6,305 nt of DNA, taken from NCBI GenBank assembly GCA_027318945.1, contig DAHVOF010000061.1, positions 1-6,305 on the forward strand, in the 5' to 3' direction. Below are positions 1 through 5,622 of the stretch, piece by piece (within the stretch, counting starts at the first letter, position 1; every line of letters starts with the position of its first letter). Both the position numbers and the translations under genes were made by a program. Below the pieces are notes generated by a model. That model was not told where the DNA came from. It was given only the letters and a program-made list of their open reading frames with translations, and did not search any database. Source of the stretch: Actinomycetota bacterium. GTDB taxonomy: Bacteria > Actinomycetota > Acidimicrobiia > Acidimicrobiales > Acidimicrobiaceae.

Positions 1-395
1 GAGACTCAAATGAGATCCACTCGATTCTGCTTTCACTCGCAAACAAAGGGATCAGGGTAGCGATCGACGATTTTGGCAAAGGATATACGCCACTTTCCCG
101 GCTAATGGACTACCCTGTCGACCTCATAATCCTCAATAGATCGATGGTAGAAGAAATACTTTCCACCTCGGGCACGGTTCTAGCGCAAGCTCTCATCAAC
201 CTTGCGCATGCCACCAATGCAAAAGTTTGCGCTAATGGGATCGAGTCCGAACTGCAACTAAGCCGATTCATCGATCTTGGTGTCGACTACTTATCCGGCT
301 ATTACCTTGGTCATCCGCGACCGATAGATCAAATCCCTGAATCGATCCAGATAGGCACAGAGAGGCTCGAAAAACTGCAACGTTATCCGTCATAG
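1..395 (+). CDS. C-terminal part of a degenerate EAL-domain protein (5' end outside window)
   Basis: The reading frame is open from position 3 to the TAG at 393-395, giving 130 residues, so the start lies to the left of the window. The fragment matches the second half of an EAL domain, the fold that hydrolyses cyclic di-GMP. The DDFG motif is intact (D22, D23, F24, G25 of the fragment), followed by the PVD segment, an AxGIES segment and a GYYLGHP segment near the end. Several catalytic positions are changed. The KID motif reads I-L-N (residues 43-45), the first Glu of AEGVE is Asn (residue 78, bases 234-236), and the QG motif reads SG (Ser at 294-296). From family knowledge these are the metal ligands, catalytic lysine and general base, so I infer an inactive or nucleotide-sensing domain. 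The upstream EAL signature and any GGDEF or sensor domains cannot be seen. Family identification is confident; the lack of activity is inferred. Confidence 0.85.
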   Translation, partial: DSNEIHSILLSLANKGIRVAIDDFGKGYTPLSRLMDYPVDLIILNRSMVEEILSTSGTVLAQALINLAHATNAKVCANGIESELQLSRFIDLGVDYLSGYYLGHPRPIDQIPESIQIGTERLEKLQRYPS

Positions 396-496
396 ACCGT
401 CATTAGAAATTTGACTTTCAAAATCCACCACCACAATTCCCGACGCTATCTCGACAGACCAAAACCTTTCAGCAATCTTCGTGTCATCGCCATCTG

Positions 497-536
497 TTTG
501 GCATACACCTTGCGCCTGGCCACTCTTTTGGCATAC
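497..536 (+). repeat. Ten-base direct repeat TTTGGCATAC, two copies 30 bases apart
   Basis: TTTGGCATAC occurs at 497-506 and again at 527-536. The flanks are also partly alike, with a CA dinucleotide at 491-492 and 521-522. The 30-base period is close to three helical turns, which would place both copies on the same DNA face and could suit a regulator binding site. No gene starts nearby, and the first possible target starts about 360 bases downstream. The repeat is real in the sequence; any regulatory role is a guess. Confidence 0.35.
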
Positions 537-669
537 GCAGTCGGACCCTCCGACACGGCCCTCAGATTGTTGGACATGCGCGCCGCCCTATACAGTTGAC
601 TGGTAAGACTTGCCCTTCGAGCCATATATTGTCCTCTCCACGGTTCACCGCTACGGTTCTATCTCACTT

Positions 670-711
670 TGGAGCAGAAGTCGAGGTTTTCTCAGATTTC
701 TTCCTGCTCCA
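670..711. other. Bulged stem-loop
   Basis: TGGAGCAG at 670-677 pairs with CTGCTCCA at 704-711. The stem extends by three more pairs (678-680 with 700-702) after one unpaired C at 703, leaving a loop of about 19 bases. There is no T-run on either side, so it does not look like a standard intrinsic terminator. It could be an RNA structure in a leader, or an imperfect operator. Confidence 0.35.
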
Positions 712-761
712 GACATTAAGTAGCAAGACACCTTTCAAATGGGCAAAAATTCGATAAGCTA

Positions 762-782
762 CCGCCGGGCAAACAGAGGCGG
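762..782. other. GC-rich stem-loop with a GGGCAAAC loop
   Basis: CCGCC at 762-766 pairs with GGCGG at 778-782 around an 11-base loop at 767-777 containing GGGCAAAC. A second GGGCAAA lies 26 bases upstream at 741-747. GGGCAAAC also occurs in class I cyclic-di-GMP riboswitches, but the remaining conserved parts of that class (the GACGCAAAGC strand and its helices) are not found in order. I leave it as an unassigned structure upstream of the YbjQ-like genes. Confidence 0.3.
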
Positions 783-880
783 CCAGGTGACACTAAACTG
801 CGAAAAAAGTAAGCCATAATAGGGGGAGGGGATTCTGCAAAAAATCCTGCTAATACATAAAGTAACCTGAATAGTGAAAA

Positions 881-886
881 TAAATT
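881..886 (+). promoter_or_regulatory. Possible -10 box for a leaderless transcript
   Basis: TAAATT fits the actinobacterial -10 pattern TANNNT. Seven bases separate it from the ATG at 894, which would put the transcription start at or next to the A of the start codon. Leaderless mRNAs are common in actinobacteria, and this would explain why no Shine-Dalgarno sequence precedes the gene. No good -35 box is visible; the bases about 17 upstream, TAAAGT at 858-863, match the consensus poorly. Tentative. Confidence 0.25.
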
Positions 887-893
887 GGTTAAC

Positions 894-1334
894 ATGAATG
901 GCGTGGGCGCCACAGAAGACAATCGTTTGGAAAAAGAATCTTTCAAGCCGTCTCAGCTCGAGCTTTTAGCTGCTTCGCTCCGACTGGATGCCTCAGATAT
1001 GCAAAGTTCGCTCGCTGCTCTCGGCAGGCTTCTCCAGTCCATCTCGCCCTCAGGAGTAAAGGTAGAAACCCGCAAGAAGGGCATCCTTGCCAGAGAGTCG
1101 TTCATTTATGAAATTTCGATTCGGCTTGGAAATCAGATATACGCGATAACAAACACAAAACCGCAGGGTCAGATCATCTGCTCGCGCTCAAAGGTCGTTA
1201 GAGACATCGTGATAAAGACAGATGAGCTGACCATGGACAAGTGGGCTGCGTCCTTGGCTCAGCAAGTGGCCTCAGAGGCCGATCAGTCCGCCGCAAGTCG
1301 GGACGCAATAAACAGGATCCTGGGCCTTAGCTAA
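894..1334 (+). CDS. Unrecognised 146-residue protein, first gene of the YbjQ-like cluster
   Basis: I do not recognise a family. The protein is soluble by inspection, with no signal peptide or membrane segment. Residues 19-50 look helical and rich in Leu, Ala and Ser. Residues 54-104 alternate like a beta sheet (VKVET, YEISIRL, IYAIT, QIICS). Residues 112-145 form a second helical part with W117 and an Ala-rich stretch ending in the C-terminal RILGLS. I chose ATG at 894 because it is the only ATG near the beginning. TTG at 885 and GTG at 903 are alternatives, and none has a Shine-Dalgarno sequence. The TAA is followed after one base by the ATG of the next gene, so the two are almost certainly co-transcribed and probably translationally coupled. 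This spacing implies a shared role with the YbjQ-like proteins, but the function is unknown. Confidence 0.75.
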   Translation: MNGVGATEDNRLEKESFKPSQLELLAASLRLDASDMQSSLAALGRLLQSISPSGVKVETRKKGILARESFIYEISIRLGNQIYAITNTKPQGQIICSRSKVVRDIVIKTDELTMDKWAASLAQQVASEADQSAASRDAINRILGLS

Positions 1335-1335
1335 G

Positions 1336-2283
1336 ATGCCCTTTTTTAGGCCGAAGAACGGGGGACCGGAACAGCCTCCGGATGTGAAGATGCCTCAACA
1401 GTCCGCGAGGATCACGACGGATGATCCTCAGGCATCTCAGCACGCCCTCGAAATCGGGCAACTTGTGCCTGCCGCGCTGAGACGTCTCCAGTCGCTTTCA
1501 GACAGCAAGAGCTTTACATCCGATCTTACGGTTAACGAGTTCGCCCTACTGAGAAGTTCTGGACTTCAACCGATCTGTCAAGTTGCAGGCACGGCCGTGT
1601 ATAGGATCGGATACCAACCCATGCCTTACGGTGGCTCACAAGAGCTGACCGTGATATCGAACGCATTCAATGAGACCCGCAACCTTGCGGTCGGACGCCT
1701 CCAGCAAGAAGCACATGTCGCCCACGCAGATGCAGTTGTAGGGACTCGCGTAACTCAGGGATATTTCGACTCGGAATCTGGGCTGATCGAATTCTCGCTT
1801 GTAGGGACTGCCGTAAAGAGCCTCGATGGGCGCCTGCTTCGAAAAAAGGATAACGCCGCGATCCTTACGACTCTCAGCGGTCAGGATCTACACCTGCTGC
1901 TGGAAAATGGCTTCGTGCCGATCGGACTTGTTGGAGCTACCTCGTGCTATCTTGCTACCCTCTCGCCCTACACATTCCAGCAAATGTACTCTCTCATTGG
2001 TGGAAACATGATGAACTTCGAAATCAAGGAGTTCACAGATGGCTTCTACGCAAGTCGAAAGATGGTCATGCGCAGCGTTGAAAGAGCAGCCAGAGCCTTT
2101 GGCGCCAAGGGAATTATTGATGTCAAATTCCGTTCTGCAACGAATAGTTACCAGATGCAGGGCCTTGGAAGCGAAAACGTAGGCGCCGTAGCCTTCACCA
2201 CCCATGTATTAGCAACAGCCGTGGCAGAGCCACGCGAAGCCAACATCCCAACGCAGAAAAAAATACTGTTTATCGAGCCTTAA
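1336..2283 (+). CDS. Tandem YbjQ-like (UPF0145, putative heavy-metal-binding) domain protein, divergent copy
   Basis: The 315-residue protein has a polar, Pro/Gln-rich N-terminal segment (1-57) and two YbjQ-like domains at about 58-163 and 174-297. Domain 1 begins with FTSDLTVNEF (60-69) and contains the family core of a helix with R115 and R121 followed by ADAVVGTRV (131-139) and the strand LVGTAV. Domain 2 starts with TTLSGQD (178-184) and is more divergent. Its core reads GAKGIIDVKF (256-265), and a longer segment (about 208-233) precedes the helix. A linker with DG and KDN (164-173) joins the domains. E. coli YbjQ is a single domain of about 107 residues, so this protein is a double-length version plus an extension. 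The family's metal-binding label is a structural guess and its biochemical role is not established. ATG at 1336 lies one base after the preceding stop with no strong Shine-Dalgarno, suggesting coupling. A related gene follows 21 bases downstream. Confidence 0.85.
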   Translation: MPFFRPKNGGPEQPPDVKMPQQSARITTDDPQASQHALEIGQLVPAALRRLQSLSDSKSFTSDLTVNEFALLRSSGLQPICQVAGTAVYRIGYQPMPYGGSQELTVISNAFNETRNLAVGRLQQEAHVAHADAVVGTRVTQGYFDSESGLIEFSLVGTAVKSLDGRLLRKKDNAAILTTLSGQDLHLLLENGFVPIGLVGATSCYLATLSPYTFQQMYSLIGGNMMNFEIKEFTDGFYASRKMVMRSVERAARAFGAKGIIDVKFRSATNSYQMQGLGSENVGAVAFTTHVLATAVAEPREANIPTQKKILFIEP

Positions 2284-2292
2284 ACGAAATAC

Positions 2293-2297
2293 GGGAG
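2293..2297 (+). promoter_or_regulatory. Shine-Dalgarno GGGAG for the second YbjQ-like gene
   Basis: GGGAG ends seven bases before the ATG at 2305 and sits in the 21-base gap after the previous stop. It is the clearest ribosome binding site on the plus strand here and fixes the start of the downstream gene. Confidence 0.7.
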
Positions 2298-2304
2298 CTC
2301 CACA

Positions 2305-3120
2305 ATGACATACGATCCAACCTCCAAAGAAGGCCTTCCAACTGATTCCGCGAAACGCCTTGCTCAAAACAAGTCGGGACTTTTTACTTCGGATCTCTCG
2401 GTCAATGAGTTTCTCCTTGTCAAAGAGGCTGGATTTGAACCGCTCGGACTCGTAGTGGGAAGTTCTATTTACCACATAGGTTTTCAGTTTGCCAGATGGC
2501 AGCAAAGTCAGGAGTTGACTGTTCTTACACAGGCCATGTACCACGCTCGTGAGCTCGCCATGACCAGAATGGAGGAAGAAGCCGACCAGCTCGGGGCCGA
2601 TGGCATCATCGGGGTAAGGCTCGAAGTTGGGCGTTACGAATGGGGCCCTGACCTAGCCGAGTTCATTGCAATAGGTACCGCGATCCGACACCGCGATGGC
2701 GTGCTCCACAGGACGAAGGACAATAGGCCATTCACGTCCGATCTGTCAGGTCAAGACTTCTGGACACTACTACAGGCTGGCTATCGACCGCTCGGACTAG
2801 TCATGGGGAACTGCGTCTACCACGTTGCTCATCAAAGCATGCGACAAAGTTGGGGCACTTCCATGAAGAACGTGGAGATGACCAATTTCACCCAGGCGCT
2901 TTACGACGCCAGAGAACTCGCTATGGAGAGAATGCAGGCTGAAGCTCAATCACTTCAGGCTCAGGGAATTGTAGGCGTTCAGCTCATCGAGAAGTCACAC
3001 GGCTGGGGCTCACATACGATTGAGTTTTTTGCAATCGGTTCAGCCGTAATGCCAGTGTCAGAAGACCACTCCATCGTGAAACCTCAGATGGTCTTGCCCA
3101 TGAATGACCCCGTCCAGTAA
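2305..3120 (+). CDS. Tandem YbjQ-like (UPF0145, putative heavy-metal-binding) domain protein, well-conserved copy
   Basis: The 271-residue protein has two YbjQ-like domains, about 26-130 and 142-250, that are clearly repeats of each other. FTSDLS begins both (27-32 and 143-148), a 116-residue period. Each domain then has AG[FY].PLGLV.G, a Tyr-His pair (Y56-H57 and Y172-H173), and the helix ARELAM.RM (81-89 and 202-210). Each continues with a GIIGV or GIVGV strand (100-104 and 221-225), a GW or EWG turn, and an IEF- or AEF-type strand ending AIG[TS]A. The core resembles E. coli YbjQ, whose helix and ALGADAVVG strand align here. A linker with DG and KDN (131-140) matches that of the preceding gene product. 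No signal peptide or membrane segment is seen, so it is probably cytoplasmic. YbjQ family structures are reported as pentamers; a double-domain protein would have to assemble differently or form larger rings. Function is unknown despite the metal-binding family name. Confidence 0.9.
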   Translation: MTYDPTSKEGLPTDSAKRLAQNKSGLFTSDLSVNEFLLVKEAGFEPLGLVVGSSIYHIGFQFARWQQSQELTVLTQAMYHARELAMTRMEEEADQLGADGIIGVRLEVGRYEWGPDLAEFIAIGTAIRHRDGVLHRTKDNRPFTSDLSGQDFWTLLQAGYRPLGLVMGNCVYHVAHQSMRQSWGTSMKNVEMTNFTQALYDARELAMERMQAEAQSLQAQGIVGVQLIEKSHGWGSHTIEFFAIGSAVMPVSEDHSIVKPQMVLPMNDPVQ

Positions 3121-3173
3121 ATCACTTCAGGTCAAACGGGAGATCGACCCTGATCATCGTCTGACCTGAGATT
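3120..3173. terminator. Extended hairpin between convergent genes, candidate bidirectional terminator
   Basis: TCAGGTCA (3127-3134) pairs perfectly with TGACCTGA (3162-3169). The inside continues with ACG/CGT (3136-3138 with 3158-3160) and GATC/GATC (3142-3145 with 3152-3155), closing a six-base loop at 3146-3151. Outside, AATC (3120-3123) can pair with GATT (3170-3173) across a three-base bulge. The structure begins at the stop of the YbjQ-like gene and contains the pyruvate kinase stop codon (3132-3134) and its last dozen codons. There is no good T-run on either strand, so it is not a canonical intrinsic terminator. It may act without a U-tract or serve as an mRNA 3' stabiliser. Confidence 0.45.
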
Positions 3174-4619
3174 TGGGTCAACTAGGAAACCTTCACCCAC
3201 GCGCTGCACCTTGACCAGGTTGGTGGTGCCCCTGACCCCGAACGGTATTCCCGCCACCACTACGCAAAGATCCCCGTCCTTGACAAGGCCAATCTTTTTA
3301 GCATGGTCAAGGGCCGACTGAATCACCTTCTCCGTATCGGAAGAAGACTCGTTGACAACGGCTGGTATTACTCCGAAACTCAAGCTGAGACTGCGAGCGG
3401 CAATGGCGTTGGTGGTAGCCCCGATAACGGGAACGGACGGTCGAAACTTCGATATGACCCTTGCGGTGTGACCAGATTCGGTGACAGCGATTATTGCTTT
3501 GACAGGTAGGTATCGTGTGAGCTGCTCCGCGCAGTACCCTATTCCGTCCGCAACCGTCTCTCGCGAAGGCTCCGGCCGGCTCAAGAGAGTAAGCTCCTGG
3601 TTTTGCAGCTCCTTTTCAGCCCTTGACGAAATCCTTGCCATGTAACGAAGAGCTTCAATGGGATGTTCCCCAGCCGCAGTTTCCGCCGAAAGCATCACGG
3701 CGTCCGTACCGTCGAAGATGGCGTTTGCAACATCGGTAGCCTCTGCGCGAGTCGGCATTGTCGCATGTATCATCGATTCAAGCATCTGAGTCGCCGTGAC
3801 GACGGGCCTTCCAATAGTGTTACAAAGATGAATGATGCGCTTCTGCTCAATCGGGACCTGCTCAGGCGGGATCTCCACGCCCAAGTCTCCCCTTGCCACC
3901 ATTATCCCGTCGGAGGCACGCACAATCGCTTCGATGTCCTCCAATGCCTCGGGCCGCTCAATCTTTGAGATAATCCGATGCGCATGTCTAGGTGAAAACT
4001 TCGAAATCACCTCTCTCGCGTAAAGGACATCCTCCACACGCCTCACGAAGGAAATTGCAAAGAAATCAACGCCCAGTCCAACACAAAACTCAATGTCTTC
4101 TAAATCCTTCGACGTGAGAGAAGGCAGTCTAACTTGGGCGCTCGGGAAATTCACCCCTTTGCGGGATGTCAATAAACCTCCGACCTCGACCGTAGCCTGA
4201 ACCCTCGAACCAGAAACGGAGACCACCCTCACCGCGATGGTACCGTCCGCAAAGCTTACGCTTTCACCTGGCGTGAGCTGCGACAGCGCCCCCAGCGCAG
4301 AAATCGGTATCGAAACATCACGAGAAGGAGAATCATCCACCTCGCGCAGTTCAACTGAATCGCCAACTTGCAACTCTATGGCCTTATCCAGGACCCCTAC
4401 CCTCAACTTCGGACCAGAAATATCGGCCAGAATGCCCACGTATTTTCCTTGCGTCTTGGCTACTGCGCGAAGACGCTCCGCTGCCTGCCTGTGGACATCA
4501 TGCGTACCGTGCGAAAAATTCAAGCGGGCAATATGCATTCCGTCCGCCACCAAGGCGCTCAGCACCTGTTCGGACTCCGTCGCAGGTCCCAATGTGCAAA
4601 TAATTTTGACTCTTCGCAT
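3132..4619 (-). CDS. pyk: Pyruvate kinase
   Basis: This 495-residue enzyme converts phosphoenolpyruvate and ADP to pyruvate and ATP in the last step of glycolysis, in the cytoplasm. Motifs appear in family order. KIICTLGPA (5-13) and ARLNFSHG (31-38, with R32, N34 and S36) start the barrel, and the B domain covers about 71-166. ISKIER (217-222) carries catalytic K219 and metal ligand E221. ARGDLGVE (242-249) has metal ligand D245, TATQMLESM (275-283) contains T277, and the PTRAE and SAETA segments follow. The regulatory C-terminal domain is about 345-480. Length is normal and no extra PEP-utiliser domain is attached. ATG at 4619 is chosen because AGGA (4628-4625) ends five bases before it; the adjacent TTG at 4622 would be too close. 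Lys71 stands where potassium-dependent enzymes have Glu (rabbit Glu117). The gene converges on the YbjQ-like cluster and has its own 236-base leader region, so it may be transcribed separately from the ring-fission genes. Confidence 0.97.
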   Translation of the reverse strand: MRRVKIICTLGPATESEQVLSALVADGMHIARLNFSHGTHDVHRQAAERLRAVAKTQGKYVGILADISGPKLRVGVLDKAIELQVGDSVELREVDDSPSRDVSIPISALGALSQLTPGESVSFADGTIAVRVVSVSGSRVQATVEVGGLLTSRKGVNFPSAQVRLPSLTSKDLEDIEFCVGLGVDFFAISFVRRVEDVLYAREVISKFSPRHAHRIISKIERPEALEDIEAIVRASDGIMVARGDLGVEIPPEQVPIEQKRIIHLCNTIGRPVVTATQMLESMIHATMPTRAEATDVANAIFDGTDAVMLSAETAAGEHPIEALRYMARISSRAEKELQNQELTLLSRPEPSRETVADGIGYCAEQLTRYLPVKAIIAVTESGHTARVISKFRPSVPVIGATTNAIAARSLSLSFGVIPAVVNESSSDTEKVIQSALDHAKKIGLVKDGDLCVVVAGIPFGVRGTTNLVKVQRVGEGFLVDPNLRSDDDQGRSPV

Positions 4620-4855
4620 CAAATTCCTAATATGCCTTCACGAGACGCCGTGGCCCGGCCAGATGCCACGTCTGGTCATGGCATCGACTTTTTAGGCCTC
4701 CTGGAATCTCAGTCTAACAACTGATCGATAATGAAAATTTGCCAGATTTTTATTCGGATTTAACCGAAGTAACTATCGAATCGAGAAATCCTCATGCCTG
4801 CCGCGACACAAAGATTCTGCCATCCGCGATAACTAATACCCGGCCTGATTCACAC
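4620..4855 (-). promoter_or_regulatory. Leader and probable promoter region of pyruvate kinase
   Basis: No gene is supported in this interval between the isomerase stop and the pyruvate kinase start. Read on the minus strand it contains a small hairpin (TTCGG 4753-4757 with CCGAA 4764-4768) and an AGGAGG at 4702-4697 without an evident gene. A seven-pair hairpin follows (4679-4685 with 4662-4668, ten-base loop). A second possible stem pairs 4665-4672 with 4644-4654 around a three-base bulge and shares bases 4665-4668 with the first, so the two exclude each other. TAGACT near 4715-4710 is a possible -10 box, but no convincing -35 accompanies it. AGGA at 4628-4625 is the ribosome binding site of pyruvate kinase. 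Confidence 0.4.
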
Positions 4856-5590
4856 TCACAACCAAGGCGGAAGATTGGGCAGCTCATTGCCGGGCATCCC
4901 AAGCCTCAGGGTTTCGCCAGTGCTCCTGCCAATAAGCCATGCAAGAAGTTCAGACTCAGTACCGCCAATCGGGCCTCGGCTGCCGCTCTGGCCGGTCCTC
5001 CATGTCTTCTGAGTATCTGCCGCAACTAGCTCGAGAGGTGGTGTGTCCCGCCGCAAAGCATATGCCCCTATTACGTCGTCCAGAAGCGCTTCTAAAAGAA
5101 GCTGAGGAAACCTGGAAAAACTTATCCCAACGGCAAGATCAACGGCATGTATCCATACCTCCCTTATCCGAATCCAAGCTGCTTCCGAAGCAGGGATAAC
5201 CCGCCCCCTGGCACTTTTGACCTTGAAATCCAGCTCCTTTAGTGTAAGAGACCTCATTGACGACGCCAATTCTCCACTTGAGATGTTGAAATCTTGTTTG
5301 AGGTACTCCAGAGACTGCTTGGCTCCTTCGTCTATGTCAGTGACTCTCTGGTCATTGCTCTCGTACATTGGCCTTTCGACTCCCGTTCGAGCCCAAAAGG
5401 TCAAATTGACAAGAGCTCTTGCGTTGGAATTCACGTGCGCGATCAACTGAGCCACATTCCAGTCCGGCAGTAGCGTTTTGCGGTCGTGATCCCCAGAACC
5501 TAGGGTGGAAATCCCCTCGGAAAAAAGAGAAGTTCCACCTTCCATCCATTCCATGTATCTATCGAATAGTTGCATGTCCAAATCAGGCAC
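4856..5590 (-). CDS. Mycothiol-dependent maleylpyruvate isomerase
   Basis: The 244-residue protein belongs to the DinB-like mycothiol-dependent maleylpyruvate isomerase family. The enzyme uses mycothiol as cofactor to convert maleylpyruvate to fumarylpyruvate in gentisate breakdown. Counting from the GTG at 5590, the metal ligands fall at H52 (AHVNSNA), E144 and H148 (REVWIHAVDL), and an Arg in LIGRSTG is residue 222. As I recall, the studied Corynebacterium glutamicum enzyme uses His52, Glu144, His148 and Arg222, so numbering and chemistry both agree. ARTGVERPMY (67-76), IPASEAAW (132-139) and a C-terminal PPWL are further family landmarks. GTG at 5590 has AAGG directly against it, and an in-frame TGA lies just upstream. 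TTG at 5581, with GAAGG nine bases before it, and ATG at 5575 are alternatives. It follows the hydrolase gene after 32 bases, so the two form an operon. The cofactor implies an actinobacterial host. Confidence 0.92.
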   Translation of the reverse strand: MPDLDMQLFDRYMEWMEGGTSLFSEGISTLGSGDHDRKTLLPDWNVAQLIAHVNSNARALVNLTFWARTGVERPMYESNDQRVTDIDEGAKQSLEYLKQDFNISSGELASSMRSLTLKELDFKVKSARGRVIPASEAAWIRIREVWIHAVDLAVGISFSRFPQLLLEALLDDVIGAYALRRDTPPLELVAADTQKTWRTGQSGSRGPIGGTESELLAWLIGRSTGETLRLGMPGNELPNLPPWL

Positions 5591-5622
5591 CCTTCATCGC
5601 GAGCTACCACTGGCCAGCAAAG

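Larger units (their letters stand above)
396..893. other. Gene-poor interval upstream of the YbjQ-like cluster
   Basis: About 500 bases contain no coding region I can support. Visible items are a tandem heptamer CCGTCAT at 387-393 and 397-403 around the EAL stop, a ten-base direct repeat with a 30-base period (497-506, 527-536), a bulged hairpin (670-711), a CCGCC/GGCGG hairpin (762-782), and two copies of GGGCAAA (741-747, 767-773). A small stem of GGATT (830-834) and AATCC (843-847) follows a purine-rich run at 821-832. No T-run terminator is seen after the EAL gene. The interval probably holds the promoter and a leader for the downstream genes. I could not match it to a known riboswitch class. 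Confidence 0.6.

Noticed and set aside
498..513. Sigma-54-type promoter: TGGCAT and TTGC with ten bases between the GG and GC dinucleotides
   Set aside because: The spacing fits the -24/-12 pattern, but the window points to an actinobacterium, and that phylum generally lacks sigma-54. The nearest gene start is about 380 bases away. It would deserve another look if the host turns out not to be actinobacterial.
411..599. 62-codon plus-strand open frame
   Set aside because: It starts with TTG, has no ribosome binding site, has an unconvincing composition and matches nothing I know. Its internal LAY repeats are just the DNA direct repeat being read.
731..800. Class I cyclic-di-GMP riboswitch suggested by GGGCAAAC next to an EAL gene
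   Set aside because: The GACGCAAAGC strand, the tetraloop helix and the tetraloop receptor order are not present; the shared short motif alone is not enough.
716..946. 76-codon minus-strand open frame overlapping the start of the 146-residue gene
   Set aside because: It overlaps a better-supported gene, has no family resemblance, and its hydrophobic patches are consistent with antisense reading.
1888..2544. Minus-strand open frames opposite the YbjQ-like genes
   Set aside because: Both lie inside well-supported coding regions and have no recognisable domains.
4662..4693. Hairpin followed by five T residues on the plus strand, resembling an intrinsic terminator
   Set aside because: No plus-strand gene ends nearby. 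The stem is only seven pairs and the T-run is separated from it by a few bases. I treat the stem as part of the minus-strand pyruvate kinase leader.
4237..4724. Two overlapping plus-strand frames opposite the pyruvate kinase N-terminus
   Set aside because: They lie antisense to a highly conserved gene and their translations resemble no protein; they are frame shadows.
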